This document shows, piece after piece, positions 1 to 9,027 of a stretch of 64,000 nucleotides of DNA. The DNA comes from Sulfuricella sp. GTDB lineage: Bacteria > Pseudomonadota > Gammaproteobacteria > Burkholderiales > Sulfuricellaceae. Numbering within the stretch: the stretch's first letter is position 1; each line of letters opens with the position of its first letter. A program made the position numbers and the translations under genes. The DNA lies in the NCBI GenBank assembly GCA_041651995.1, contig JBAZID010000012.1, positions 20,455-84,454 on the forward strand. The letters run 5' to 3'. The notes under the pieces are model-generated. The model saw nothing but the letters and a program-made list of their open reading frames with translations, was not told the origin of the DNA and ran no database searches.

Positions 1-267
1 CCAGGCCGCCTGCGCTGGCGTTGCCGGCGCGGCATGCTGGAACTTGATCTGGTGCTGGAGCGCTTTCTGGGCGAGAATTACGCTCAATTGACGGCGCGGC
101 AGCAGCAGGAGTTCGAAGCCCTGCTGGAACTGGAAGACCACGAGCTGTGGCAGCGGGTGCGGGGCGAGGCGGCCACGGCATCCGTGGTGGAGCGGATGCT
201 GCGCCTGGTGAAATCATCGCATGGCGATTCTCCGTCCCCCTCTCCTCTCGGGAGAGGGCAGGGGTGA
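1..267 (+). CDS. sdhE: FAD assembly factor SdhE, 5' end outside window
   Basis: Small protein that helps attach FAD covalently to the flavoprotein subunit of succinate dehydrogenase in the cytoplasm. The frame is open from base 1 and reads RLRWRCRRGMLELD, which contains the RGMxE motif of the SdhE family; the true start lies upstream of the window, so the internal ATG at 34 is not the start. The helical core (ERFLGENYAQLT, then LLELEDHELW) matches the family. The last residues, PSPSPLGRGQG, come from a C-rich/G-rich hairpin repeat at about 236-262, so the natural C-terminus has probably been replaced or extended by repeat DNA. It lies 27 bases before gltA on the same strand, as in many betaproteobacterial sdh-gltA operons. 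Identity is confident; the C-terminal end is unusual. Confidence 0.85.
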   Translation, partial: PGRLRWRCRRGMLELDLVLERFLGENYAQLTARQQQEFEALLELEDHELWQRVRGEAATASVVERMLRLVKSSHGDSPSPSPLGRGQG

Positions 268-294
268 GGGAATACTTTAAATTTGGAGAATTAC

Positions 295-1590
295 ATGGCA
301 GAGCAGCGCAAGGCTTATCTCGATCTGGGCGATGGTAGTAAGCCGATTGAATTGCCGGTCTATTCCGGCACCGTGGGTCCGGACGTGCTGGATATCCGCG
401 CCCTGGCCAAGCATGGCGTGTTTACCTATGACCCCGGCTTCATGTCGACGGCAAGCTGCAATTCCGGCATCACCTACATCGATGGCGATGCGGGCTTGCT
501 GCTGTACCGCGGCTACCCGATCGAGCAGCTGGCCGAGCATGCCGATTTCATCGAGGTCTGCCACCTGCTGTACTACGGTGAGCTGCCGGATGCCGAACAG
601 AAGGCCTCGTTCGACAACATCATCCGCACCCACAGCATGGTGCATGACCAGATCAACAATTTTTTCCGCGGCTTCCGCCGCGACGCTCATCCCATGGCGG
701 TGATGGTGGGCGTGGTGGGCGCGCTGTCGGCGTTTTACCAGGATTCAGCCAATGTGACCGACCCGAAACACCGCGAGATTTCCGCCCATCGCCTGATCGC
801 CAAGGTGCCGACCATCGCGGCCATGAGCTACAAGTACAACATGGGCCAGCCGTTCGCCTACCCCCGAAACCACCTGTCCTACGCGGCGAATTTCCTGCAC
901 ATGATGTTCTCCACGCCGTGCGAGGAATATGTGCCCAACCCGGTGCTGGTGAAGGCGCTGGACCGCATCCTGATCCTGCACGCCGACCACGAGCAGAACG
1001 CTTCCACCTCCACCGTGCGCCTGGCGGGCTCAAGCGGGGCCAACCCCTTCGCTTGCGTGGCGGCGGGCATCGCCTCGCTGTGGGGGCCGGCGCATGGCGG
1101 GGCCAACGAGGCCGTGCTCAAGATGCTGGAAGAAATCGGGGACGTGTCCAACATCCCCCAGTTCATCGCGCGCGCCAAGGACAAGAGCAATCCCTTCCGA
1201 CTCATGGGCTTCGGCCATCGCGTCTACAAGAATTTCGACCCGCGCGCCCGGCTCATGCGCCAGACCTGCCACGAAGTGCTCAACGAACTGGGCATCTACG
1301 ACGACCGCCTGTTCAAGATCGCGCTGGAACTGGAACGCATCGCGCTGGAAGACGAATATTTCATTGCGAAGAAGCTCTACCCCAACGTGGACTTCTATTC
1401 CGGCATCATCCTGCGCGCCATGAACGTCCCGACCAACATGTTCACCGCGATTTTCGCCATCGCGCGCACCATCGGCTGGATTTCGCAGTGGGACGAGATG
1501 ATCACCGACCCCGAACAGAAAATCGGCCGCCCGCGCCAGCTTTATCGCGGCGAAGCACGGCGCGATCTGGTGCCGATCGGCAAAAGGTGA
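295..1590 (+). CDS. gltA: Citrate synthase
   Basis: Condenses acetyl-CoA and oxaloacetate to citrate, the entry step of the TCA cycle, in the cytoplasm. The 431-residue length is that of the hexameric type II enzyme. Catalytic residues are visible: His267 in WGPAHGGANEA, His308 in GFGHRVYK and Asp366 in PNVDFYSG; the HADHEQNAST segment is also present. I start at ATG 295 because GGAGA at 285-289 is correctly spaced; the in-frame TTG at 283 would overlap that ribosome binding site. It sits between sdhE and sucA in a TCA operon. Nothing is missing compared with the family. Confidence 0.97.
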   Translation: MAEQRKAYLDLGDGSKPIELPVYSGTVGPDVLDIRALAKHGVFTYDPGFMSTASCNSGITYIDGDAGLLLYRGYPIEQLAEHADFIEVCHLLYYGELPDAEQKASFDNIIRTHSMVHDQINNFFRGFRRDAHPMAVMVGVVGALSAFYQDSANVTDPKHREISAHRLIAKVPTIAAMSYKYNMGQPFAYPRNHLSYAANFLHMMFSTPCEEYVPNPVLVKALDRILILHADHEQNASTSTVRLAGSSGANPFACVAAGIASLWGPAHGGANEAVLKMLEEIGDVSNIPQFIARAKDKSNPFRLMGFGHRVYKNFDPRARLMRQTCHEVLNELGIYDDRLFKIALELERIALEDEYFIAKKLYPNVDFYSGIILRAMNVPTNMFTAIFAIARTIGWISQWDEMITDPEQKIGRPRQLYRGEARRDLVPIGKR

Positions 1591-1593
1591 GGG

Positions 1594-1680
1594 GGGAGGC
1601 GTTAGGGGTGAGGCGAAAAAACAGGCTCGGTGCGCGTCTTTGCTTTTCCGCCTCACCTCTCACCTTCTCACCCCTCACGA
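1594..1680. repeat. Intergenic GGTGAGG / CCTCACC inverted repeat
   Basis: The gltA-sucA gap holds G-rich tracts (GGGGTGAGGCG near 1601-1612) followed about 40 bases later by their complement (CGCCTCACC near 1651-1659 and CCCCTCAC near 1671-1678). The two halves could pair into an imperfect hairpin between the two genes. Similar GGGGTGAGG or GGCTGAGG tracts recur at about 7700-7740, so this is a dispersed intergenic sequence and not a site specific to this operon. A role in mRNA processing or attenuation is possible but not shown. Confidence 0.5.
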
Positions 1681-1699
1681 TAATGAGGAGATGTAGCAC

Positions 1700-4555
1700 A
1701 TGACCGCCATGCAGAGCTTCCTCGACAACTCCTGCCTCTACGGAGGCAATGCCGAATTTATCGAGGGCCTGTACGAATCCTGGCTGGACAACCCGGAAAG
1801 CGTTGGTGCGGAATGGCGCCACTATTTTGATTGTCTGCAACTGAGCGAAGGCGCTGGCGAACGGGATATCGCCCATGCCCCGGTGCGGGAGGCCATGCTG
1901 CAGCGCGCATTGCTTCCGGCCGTAGCTAATCCTGCCTTGATTTGCAGCTCTTTTGCCGAGCAGGCGCACAAGCAGGTCAAGGTATTGCAGCTCATCAACG
2001 CCTACCGTTTCCTCGGTATGCGCCATGCCAATGTCGATCCTCTCAAACGTTTCGAACGCCCCCATGTGCCTGAGCTGGAACTGGCTCACTACGGCCTCTG
2101 CGAAACCGATCTGGCGACCGGGTTCGACGCCGGTTCCCTGGTCGGGATGGGGCGGGCCACGCTGGCACAGATCCTGACCATGCTGCAGGAAACCTATTGC
2201 GGCACGTTTGCTGCCGAATACATGTATATCAACGATCCTGCCCAGAAACGCTGGTTGCAGGCCCAGATCGAGGGACGCCGCTCGCGCCCGAGTTTTTCCC
2301 CGGCGCAGAAGAAACATATCCTGGGCCGCATCACGGCAGCGGAGACGCTGGAAAAATATCTCCATACCCGCTTTGTCGGGCAGAAGCGTTTTTCTCTTGA
2401 GGGGGGGGAAAGCCTGATTCCCCTGCTCGACCATCTGGTCGAACTGTCGGGTGCCAGCGGAGTGCAGGAAGTGGTGCTCGGCATGGCGCATCGAGGCCGT
2501 CTCAACGTGCTGGTCAATATCATCGGGAAAATGCCGCGCGACCTGTTTAATGAGTTCGAGGGCATTCACAGCCATGATGATCACATCACCACCGGTGACG
2601 TGAAGTACCACCAGGGCTTTTCATCCGATGTCTCGACCTCGGGCGGGCCGGTGCATGTCACCCTGGCCTTCAATCCCTCGCATCTGGAAATCATCAATCC
2701 GGTGGTGGAAGGCTCGGTGCGCGCGCGCCAGCACCGCCGCAACGACCGTCTCGGCGAACAGGTCATTCCCATCCTGATCCATGGCGATTCCGCCCTCGCG
2801 GGCCAGGGTGTGGTGATGGAAACCCTCAACATGTCGCAGACGCGCGGTTTCAGCACCGGCGGTACGGTGCATGTCGTGGTCAACAACCAGATTGGCTTCA
2901 CCACCTCGGACTCGCGTGATACCCGTTCCAGCCTGCATTGCACCGACGTGGTCAAGATGGTCGAAGCGCCGGTGTTCCACGTCAATGGCGACGACCCCGA
3001 AGCGGTGCTGCTGGCCGCGCAGATTGCCGTCGATTTCCGCATGACTTTCAAGAAGGATGTGGTGATCGACATGGTGTGCCTGCGCCGTTTGGGGCACAAC
3101 GAGCAGGATGAGCCAGCGGTGACCCAGCCGCTGATGTACAAGAAGGTCGCCAGACACCCGGGCACGCGCCAGCTCTATGCCACGCGCCTGGCAGCGGAAG
3201 GGGTGGTGACGGAGGAAGAGGCCGCGAAGATGATCACGGATCATCGCGCCACCATCGATGCGGGCAATCAGCTCCGCTGCAAGCCGGTGCTGAGCAATTT
3301 CAAGCGCGCTTTCGCCACCGACTGGAAAGTATTTGCCAGCGCCAACTGGAACCACCCCGCCGACACCTCGGTCCCGCTGGAGAACCTGCAGCGTCTGGCT
3401 GAAAAGCTGACCACGGTGCCGGAGTATTTCGCGCTCCATCCCCGGGTGGAGAAGATTCTTGCCGACCGCCGCCTGATGGGCGAGGGCAAGCTGCCGGTCG
3501 ATTGGGGCATGGCGGAAAATCTGGCCTACGGCAGTCTGCTGGAGAATGGCTACGGCATCCGGATTTCCGGGCAGGATAGCGGGCGGGGCACCTTTTTCCA
3601 CCGCCATGCCGTGCTGCACGATCAGAACCGCGAGCAATGGAACACCGGCGAATATCTTCCCTTGCAACACATTGCGGAGAATCAGCCGCATTTCCTGGTG
3701 ATCGATTCGGTGCTCTCGGAGGAAGCCGTGCTTGGCTTCGAATATGGCTATTCCACCGCGGAACCCAACGAATTGGTGATCTGGGAGGCTCAGTTTGGGG
3801 ATTTCGCCAATGGCGCCCAGGTCGTGATCGACCAGTTCATCTGCGCAGGCGAGACCAAATGGGGGCGCATGTGCGGGCTGGTGATGATGCTGCCGCACGG
3901 CTACGAGGGGCAGGGGCCCGAGCACTCCTCCGCACGTCTCGAGCGCTATCTGCAACTGTGCGCGGAATACAATATTCAGGTGTGCGTGCCTTCCACGCCG
4001 GCGCAGATGTTCCACCTGCTGCGCCGCCAGATGCTGCGCCCCTACCGCAAGCCGCTCATTATCATGAGTCCGAAGAGCATGCTGCGCAACAAGGACTCGT
4101 TCTCCACGCTGGATGATTTGGCGCATGCTTCATTTCAGCCGCTGGTGCCGGAGCAGGACGATATTCCGCCAGCCGGCGTGAAGCGCGTCCTGGCCTGTTG
4201 CGGCAAGGTTTACTACGACCTGCTGGCTGCGCGGCGCGAGCGAGGCATCCGCGATATCGCCATCATCCGGATCGCCCAGCTTTATCCCTTTCCCCATGAG
4301 GAATTCGCCCGGGAAATGCAACGCTATGACACGGCTCTGGAAATCATGTGGGTGCAGGAGGAGGCAAAAAATCAGGGAGCGTGGTATTCCATCGAACACT
4401 ATTTGCGCAAGCACATGAAACCTGGCCAGGTGCTGACTTATTCGAGCCGCCGGTCTTCCGCTTCACCCGCCGTCGGGCATTATGAAGAACATGTGGTACA
4501 GCAGAAGGCGCTGGTGGATGCCGCGCTGGACCTGTCCTGGAAAAATGGAGATTGA
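1700..4555 (+). CDS. sucA: 2-oxoglutarate dehydrogenase E1 component
   Basis: Thiamine-diphosphate-dependent decarboxylase of the 2-oxoglutarate dehydrogenase complex; it oxidatively decarboxylates 2-oxoglutarate and passes succinyl groups to the E2 lipoyl domain. Length 951 is normal. The N-terminal E1 segment (SFLDNSCLYGGNAEFIEGLYESW), the HRGRLNVL motif, the HGDSALAGQGVVMETLNMS region and the HVNGDDPEAV cofactor region are all present in order, followed by the C-terminal transketolase-like part with GYEGQGPEHSSARLERYLQL. GAGGAG at 1683-1688 supports ATG 1700; ATG 1709 is an in-frame alternative. The stop codon lies two bases before the sucB start, so the two are translated together. Confidence 0.97.
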   Translation: MTAMQSFLDNSCLYGGNAEFIEGLYESWLDNPESVGAEWRHYFDCLQLSEGAGERDIAHAPVREAMLQRALLPAVANPALICSSFAEQAHKQVKVLQLINAYRFLGMRHANVDPLKRFERPHVPELELAHYGLCETDLATGFDAGSLVGMGRATLAQILTMLQETYCGTFAAEYMYINDPAQKRWLQAQIEGRRSRPSFSPAQKKHILGRITAAETLEKYLHTRFVGQKRFSLEGGESLIPLLDHLVELSGASGVQEVVLGMAHRGRLNVLVNIIGKMPRDLFNEFEGIHSHDDHITTGDVKYHQGFSSDVSTSGGPVHVTLAFNPSHLEIINPVVEGSVRARQHRRNDRLGEQVIPILIHGDSALAGQGVVMETLNMSQTRGFSTGGTVHVVVNNQIGFTTSDSRDTRSSLHCTDVVKMVEAPVFHVNGDDPEAVLLAAQIAVDFRMTFKKDVVIDMVCLRRLGHNEQDEPAVTQPLMYKKVARHPGTRQLYATRLAAEGVVTEEEAAKMITDHRATIDAGNQLRCKPVLSNFKRAFATDWKVFASANWNHPADTSVPLENLQRLAEKLTTVPEYFALHPRVEKILADRRLMGEGKLPVDWGMAENLAYGSLLENGYGIRISGQDSGRGTFFHRHAVLHDQNREQWNTGEYLPLQHIAENQPHFLVIDSVLSEEAVLGFEYGYSTAEPNELVIWEAQFGDFANGAQVVIDQFICAGETKWGRMCGLVMMLPHGYEGQGPEHSSARLERYLQLCAEYNIQVCVPSTPAQMFHLLRRQMLRPYRKPLIIMSPKSMLRNKDSFSTLDDLAHASFQPLVPEQDDIPPAGVKRVLACCGKVYYDLLAARRERGIRDIAIIRIAQLYPFPHEEFAREMQRYDTALEIMWVQEEAKNQGAWYSIEHYLRKHMKPGQVLTYSSRRSSASPAVGHYEEHVVQQKALVDAALDLSWKNGD

Positions 4556-4557
4556 AC

Positions 4558-5718
4558 ATGATGATCGAACTCAAAGTGCCCGCGCTATCTGAATCCGTCT
4601 CCGAGGGAACGCTTCTGAACTGGCTCAAAAAAGAAGGCGAAGCAGTGGCCCAGGGCGAAAACCTGATCGACCTCGAAACCGACAAGGTGGTGCTGGAGTT
4701 GCCCGCGCCGCAGGCTGGGGTGTTGAGCAGGATATTGAAGCAGAATGGCGAGGTGGTGCGCCCCGGCGAAGTTCTGGCGCTGATCGATAGCGAAGCCAGG
4801 GTGGCCGCTCCGGTCAAAGCTACCGTGGTCGAGCCTGCCTTGAGCCCTTCGCTGCGCAAGCTCGCGGCGGAGCATGATCTGGACCCCGCGCAGCTCTCTG
4901 GCAGTGGTCGCGGCGGGCGGGTAACCCGGGAGGATGTGCTGGCGCAACTCGAAAAACCAGCTCAGCCGTCATCCGCCAGTACGTCGGCGCAAATCGCAGC
5001 GCCGGCAATGAGCGGAGAACGCCCGGCGCAGCGCGTGCCCATGACCCGCCTGCGCGCACGGGTGGCGGAAAGGCTGGTAGAGGCGCAGCAAACGGCCGCC
5101 ATTCTCACCACCTTCAACGAAGTCAACATGCAACCGGTGATGGAACTACGCGGCCGTTACAAGGAGAAATTCGAGAAGAAGCATGGCATCAAACTGGGTT
5201 TCATGTCCTTTTTCGTCAAGGCCGCAGTGGCGGCGCTGAAGAAATTCCCGGTGGTGAATGCCTCCATCGACGGTAGCGATATCGTTTACCACGGCTATTT
5301 CGATATCGGCATTGCGGTGGGTTCGCCGCGCGGCCTGGTGGTGCCGGTGGTGCGCGATGCGGACCAGCTGTCTTTTGCCGGGATCGAGAAGCAGATTGTC
5401 GAATTTGGCAGTCGCGCTCACGATGGAAAGCTGACTATCGAAGAGCTTAGCGGTGGCACTTTTTCGATTTCCAACGGGGGCGTGTTCGGCTCAATGATGT
5501 CCACGCCCATCCTCAATCCACCGCAGAGTGCCATCCTCGGCATGCACAAGACCTACGACCGGCCGGTTGCGGAAAATGGCCAGGTGGTGATCCGCCCCAT
5601 GATGTATCTGGCGCTATCCTACGATCACCGTATTGTCGATGGGCGCGAGGCTGTGCTGTTCCTGGTGGCGATCAAGGAAGCACTGGAAGACCCGGCGCGG
5701 CTGCTGCTGGAAATTTGA
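4558..5718 (+). CDS. sucB: Dihydrolipoyllysine succinyltransferase (2-oxoglutarate dehydrogenase E2)
   Basis: Core acyltransferase of the 2-oxoglutarate dehydrogenase complex. It has a single N-terminal lipoyl domain with the lipoylated lysine in DLETDKVVLE, a peripheral subunit-binding domain (SPSLRKLAAEHDLDPAQLSGSGRGGRVTREDV) and a C-terminal catalytic domain ending in the YDHRIVDGREAV motif, whose His is catalytic. Length 386 is usual. ATG 4558 follows GGAG at 4547-4550 by seven bases; the upstream in-frame TTG 4552 overlaps the sucA stop. In most relatives lpd (E3) comes next, but here zapE follows with a 4-base overlap, so E3 must be supplied from elsewhere. Confidence 0.96.
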   Translation: MMIELKVPALSESVSEGTLLNWLKKEGEAVAQGENLIDLETDKVVLELPAPQAGVLSRILKQNGEVVRPGEVLALIDSEARVAAPVKATVVEPALSPSLRKLAAEHDLDPAQLSGSGRGGRVTREDVLAQLEKPAQPSSASTSAQIAAPAMSGERPAQRVPMTRLRARVAERLVEAQQTAAILTTFNEVNMQPVMELRGRYKEKFEKKHGIKLGFMSFFVKAAVAALKKFPVVNASIDGSDIVYHGYFDIGIAVGSPRGLVVPVVRDADQLSFAGIEKQIVEFGSRAHDGKLTIEELSGGTFSISNGGVFGSMMSTPILNPPQSAILGMHKTYDRPVAENGQVVIRPMMYLALSYDHRIVDGREAVLFLVAIKEALEDPARLLLEI

Positions 5719-6830
5719 AAGCACATTTGAACGTTTCCGCTGGCGAGTTTGCCACCTGTCTTGGGTTACGGGTGAATGCCCGCAGTCTGACCCTGGACCC
5801 TGCGCAGCTTGCCGCTGTTGGCAAACTACAGCGGCTTCGTGATGAGTTGTTGCATCCGCGTCTGCTCCAGCAGGCTGGCCTGTTGCGCCATTTGGTCCGG
5901 CCACGATGCCTCGTGCGTGGCGTCTATCTGTGGGGCGCGGTTGGGCGCGGCAAGAGTTTTGTGATGGACGCCTTCTTTGCCTGCGTGCCGCTGGCGCACA
6001 AGCGGCGCGTTCATTTTCACCACTTCATGCAGGATGTGCATGCGCGTCTTGCTGCCATGAAAGGGCAGGCGGACCCTTTGTCCAGGGTGGCGCGGGAAAT
6101 GTCACACCATGTCCGCCTGCTTTGCCTGGATGAGTTCCATATCACCGATATCGCCGATGCCATGCTGATGCGCGGCTTGCTGCAAGGATTGTTCGATCAG
6201 GGTGTGGTCGTGGTGGTGACTTCAAATGCGGAACCGGACAAGTTGTACCGCAACGGCCTGCAAAGAGGCCAGTTTCTGCCGGCCATCGCCCTGATCATGA
6301 AGCACATGGAGGTGGTGCACCTCAATGGCGGGGAAGATTACCGCCTTCGTGGCCTGGAACAGGCCGGCGTCTACCATGCTCCGCTGGATGAAAAGACAGA
6401 TCGGGCAATGGAGAATATTTTCCGTAAGCTGACGGGTGGCGAGTACGCTGAAAACGTCAGCTTGCAGGTTTCGGGCCGGGCCATCCGGGTCAGGCGTCAG
6501 GCCGAGGGTGTGGCGTGGTTCGATTTCGGAGAATTATGTGCCGGCCCGCGCAGCAAGGCCGATTACATCGAACTGGCCAAACATTTCCATACCGTGTTGC
6601 TGTCCGGGGTGCCGCAGTTCGACCCGCATTCGCTCGCGCAGGTGCGGCGCTTCCTGTGGCTGGTGGATGAATTTTACGATTGCCGGGTGAAGCTGATTCT
6701 GTCCAGCGCCGTCCCGCTGGCACAGCTTGGCCAGGAAGGGCTGCTCGACGGTGAGTTTGAGCGTGTCCTGAGCCGCCTGGCCGAGATGCAGTCTCATGCC
6801 TATCTGGCACAGCCTTGTCATTCGGCCTGA
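5715..6830 (+). CDS. zapE: Cell division protein ZapE (AFG1-like ATPase)
   Basis: P-loop ATPase of the AFG1/ZapE family, which in Escherichia coli acts at the inner face of the membrane on late-stage FtsZ rings. Walker A (WGAVGRGKS, residues 73-81) and Walker B (LLCLDEFHITD, about 135-145) are intact, as is the sensor region VVVTSNAEPDKLYRNGLQR. Length 371 fits. There is no ATG near the start: TTG 5715 overlaps the sucB stop by four bases and TTG 5727 is the in-frame alternative, so translation is probably coupled to sucB. The 3' end overlaps the convergent hydrolase gene by 13 bases. Confidence 0.92.
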   Translation: MKAHLNVSAGEFATCLGLRVNARSLTLDPAQLAAVGKLQRLRDELLHPRLLQQAGLLRHLVRPRCLVRGVYLWGAVGRGKSFVMDAFFACVPLAHKRRVHFHHFMQDVHARLAAMKGQADPLSRVAREMSHHVRLLCLDEFHITDIADAMLMRGLLQGLFDQGVVVVVTSNAEPDKLYRNGLQRGQFLPAIALIMKHMEVVHLNGGEDYRLRGLEQAGVYHAPLDEKTDRAMENIFRKLTGGEYAENVSLQVSGRAIRVRRQAEGVAWFDFGELCAGPRSKADYIELAKHFHTVLLSGVPQFDPHSLAQVRRFLWLVDEFYDCRVKLILSSAVPLAQLGQEGLLDGEFERVLSRLAEMQSHAYLAQPCHSA

Positions 6831-7690
6831 GCGTGGATTGCCATCTGGCCGGTATTCATGATTTGCGCGATGGCTTCCGGTTTCTGGAACGGCAGGGCGT
6901 GGTCGGCACCGGAAATCAGGTGGCAGGTCCAGCCGGCTCGCTCGTTGGCGATTTGCCGGCAGAAGTTGAAGATTTCCCCACTTGAGCGTTCCCCGACGAA
7001 ACTGCTGACTTCTTGCTGGGCGGCGATCAATTGTGTCCGATCGAGTGTTTTCGCCGCGTTGACCACCGCTTCGAGAATGGCCGCCAGCCCCTTTGGGCGG
7101 TGGGCCAGGCGGGTGCGCACAATTTCTTCATTGCGCGAGTTCCGGCTGCGGCCGGGAGAAATGGCATCGAGGAAAATTTGCAGGCCAGGCTCCAGTTCCT
7201 CGTCAATGCGCAACTTCCGGGCTGCTTGCAGCAGAACTTCGCGTCGGGAGAGTAAGGCCTGTTCATCCGCGCCGCTCAGCAGGCCGGGTTCGAGCAGATA
7301 GGTTTTTCCCACGGCAGCGGGGCGGGCCGCCTTGAGTTGCATGGCTATCAGGCCGCCATAGGAGTAGCCGCCAAGGTCGAAGCTGTTCCAGCCCAGTGAA
7401 TCGAGCAATGCAGTCATGTCGGCTACCACGTCGCTGGTGCTGAATGAATGTTCCTGATGATCCGGGAAATGGGTCTTGCCCGTGCCGCGCAGGTCCGGCA
7501 CGAGGATTTCCGACCAGTGCAACAGGTGCTTGAGGATGGGTTCCCAGGTGATCTGGCCGTCCACGCCGCCGCCATGCAAGAGCAGCAGGCGGCGTTCGGT
7601 TAGTGCGCTACAGCGGTAGAGCCGATAGTAAACCGCTTGCCGGGGGAGATTGAAGTACCCTTCGCAGTCGGGTGTGAGAAGGGTGGTCAT
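6818..7690 (-). CDS. Alpha/beta-fold hydrolase
   Basis: Serine hydrolase of the alpha/beta superfamily, substrate unknown. The oxyanion-hole motif LLLLHGGG (about 35-42), a PDLRGTGKT loop, the nucleophile elbow GGYSYGG (GxSxG, Ser about 120) and a late GADHALPF containing the probable catalytic His are all visible. No signal peptide is seen, so it is probably cytoplasmic. The ATG at 7690 is preferred over the in-frame TTG at 7696; neither has a strong ribosome binding site. It is convergent with zapE and lies downstream of the chemotaxis genes after a 105-base repeat-rich gap, so it need not belong to that operon. Esterase, lactonase or peptidase activity cannot be told apart from sequence. 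Confidence 0.85.
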   Translation of the reverse strand: MTTLLTPDCEGYFNLPRQAVYYRLYRCSALTERRLLLLHGGGVDGQITWEPILKHLLHWSEILVPDLRGTGKTHFPDHQEHSFSTSDVVADMTALLDSLGWNSFDLGGYSYGGLIAMQLKAARPAAVGKTYLLEPGLLSGADEQALLSRREVLLQAARKLRIDEELEPGLQIFLDAISPGRSRNSRNEEIVRTRLAHRPKGLAAILEAVVNAAKTLDRTQLIAAQQEVSSFVGERSSGEIFNFCRQIANERAGWTCHLISGADHALPFQKPEAIAQIMNTGQMAIHAQAE

Positions 7691-7696
7691 GGCCAA

Positions 7697-7790
7697 TGGG
7701 TGAGGGGTGAGGGCTGAGGGGCTGAGGGGCTGAGGGGGGAACTGGAAACGGCGAGATAATTACTCATCACTCATCACTCATTACCCATTC
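7697..7790. repeat. Short tandem tracts GGGGCTGA and ACTCATC between genes
   Basis: About three copies of a GGGCTGAGG-like unit at roughly 7706-7738 are followed by three near-copies of ACTCATC at roughly 7761-7784. Such degenerate purine/pyrimidine tracts fill the gap between the hydrolase and the HDOD gene. They resemble the gltA-sucA gap and may form a weak hairpin. No promoter was recognised. Confidence 0.45.
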
Positions 7791-7795
7791 CGCAA

Positions 7796-9013
7796 CTAAC
7801 CGATGCCGAGTTGCTCCACCCAGGCGAGTGCGTCCAGATGGGCCTTGTTGATCTTTTCCGGCTCCATTGCCATGGAAGCGGCGATCGCTTCAATCTTGCC
7901 CGGATCGGCGTCTTCACAAGCAATGGTGAGCGCGAGAAATGGCCCGTACATGCCCTGTTTTGTCAGCAGGGCGTCACAAATGGCTTCGGGCAGGTAAAGC
8001 TTTTCCATGATTTCATTCATGGGCATTTCGAGCATGGCATCGAGGAGCGAGAAAATCCCCACAATGAACAGGTTGTCGCGCTCGCTTTTTTCCAGGTAAT
8101 CCTGGCCCAGCAGTTCGGTGAGGCGGCCACGGGTGATGGCGGTTTTCATCAGCGCGGGCGGGGTTGAATCATTGCCGGCGGTGGCCAGCAGCAGAGTCAG
8201 CCAGCGGTAAAGCTGCTTGTAACCAAGGATGGCAAGCGCATGGCGGATCGATTGAATCTCGCAGGAGAGGCCGAATCCAACCGAGTTGATATAGCGCAGG
8301 AGCTTAAACGAGAGCGCCACGTCTGCCTTGAAGCCAGTCTCGATATCCTTTACATCCTCATTGTTTCGCACCTTGTTCAGCAGGGTGAGAACAGTTGCAT
8401 GCGCAGGGTTGATGATTTTGGCGGACAGGGTTTCCGGGTGGGCGAAGTAGTAGCCCTGGAAGTAATGGAATCCCAGCTCCTTGCAGAACTTGAATTCGGT
8501 GCGGGTTTCCACTTTTTCCGCAATCAACCGGGCATTGCAGTTCTTGAGGCTGCGCACCAGCGTTGCGGTTTTGTCCAGGCCGAGTTCCCGGATATTCACC
8601 TTGATATAGTCGGCTAGAGGCAGCAGGTCGGCGTTGCTCGGGCGATGATCGAAATCGTCCAGGGCAAAACGGAAACCCATGTGGCGCAGGCCCTGGATGC
8701 GCGCAATCAGTTCCGGTGTGGCTTCCACGGTTTTGAGCAGCTCCAGGACTACCCGTTTGGCGGGGAGCAGTTCGAGAAAATCGCTTTCAAGCATGGGCGT
8801 GGCAATATTGATGAAAGCCAGCTTGTCGCCCAGCAGCCAGTTGGCATCCATGTTGCTGAAAGTGTTGAGCAGCACCTTGCTTCCGGCTTCAAGATCGCTC
8901 GTTATCTGGGCCTCGGAAGCGTCCGCGCTGTGGCGGAACAACAATTCATAGCCTACGATTTTTTGCTGAAGATCAACGATCGGCTGGCGGCCGATAAATG
9001 CCTGATTTTGCAT
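7796..9013 (-). CDS. EAL/HDOD-domain signalling protein (YuxH type)
   Basis: Cytoplasmic protein with an N-terminal EAL-like fold (FIGRQPIVDLQQKIVGYELLFR) and a C-terminal HDOD domain (about 200-390). The EAL motif itself is degenerate (VVLELLKTVE instead of a clean E-A-L) and a full set of metal ligands is not apparent, so c-di-GMP hydrolysis is doubtful; a scaffold or binding role is more likely, as known for YuxH-type proteins. Length 405 is typical. It lies 14 bases downstream of cheA on the same strand, so it is probably co-transcribed with the chemotaxis genes and may link them to c-di-GMP or surface-behaviour control. That link is inference from position. Confidence 0.88.
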   Translation of the reverse strand: MQNQAFIGRQPIVDLQQKIVGYELLFRHSADASEAQITSDLEAGSKVLLNTFSNMDANWLLGDKLAFINIATPMLESDFLELLPAKRVVLELLKTVEATPELIARIQGLRHMGFRFALDDFDHRPSNADLLPLADYIKVNIRELGLDKTATLVRSLKNCNARLIAEKVETRTEFKFCKELGFHYFQGYYFAHPETLSAKIINPAHATVLTLLNKVRNNEDVKDIETGFKADVALSFKLLRYINSVGFGLSCEIQSIRHALAILGYKQLYRWLTLLLATAGNDSTPPALMKTAITRGRLTELLGQDYLEKSERDNLFIVGIFSLLDAMLEMPMNEIMEKLYLPEAICDALLTKQGMYGPFLALTIACEDADPGKIEAIAASMAMEPEKINKAHLDALAWVEQLGIG

Positions 9014-9027
9014 GTATTGACCCGTAT

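Noticed and set aside
34..267. ATG 34 as the start of sdhE
   Set aside because: The frame is open upstream and already encodes conserved SdhE residues (RLRWRCRRG), so the start is outside the window.
2621..4126. 501-codon open frame on the minus strand opposite sucA
   Set aside because: Shadow of a conserved enzyme gene; His-rich, with no recognisable domain or ribosome binding site.
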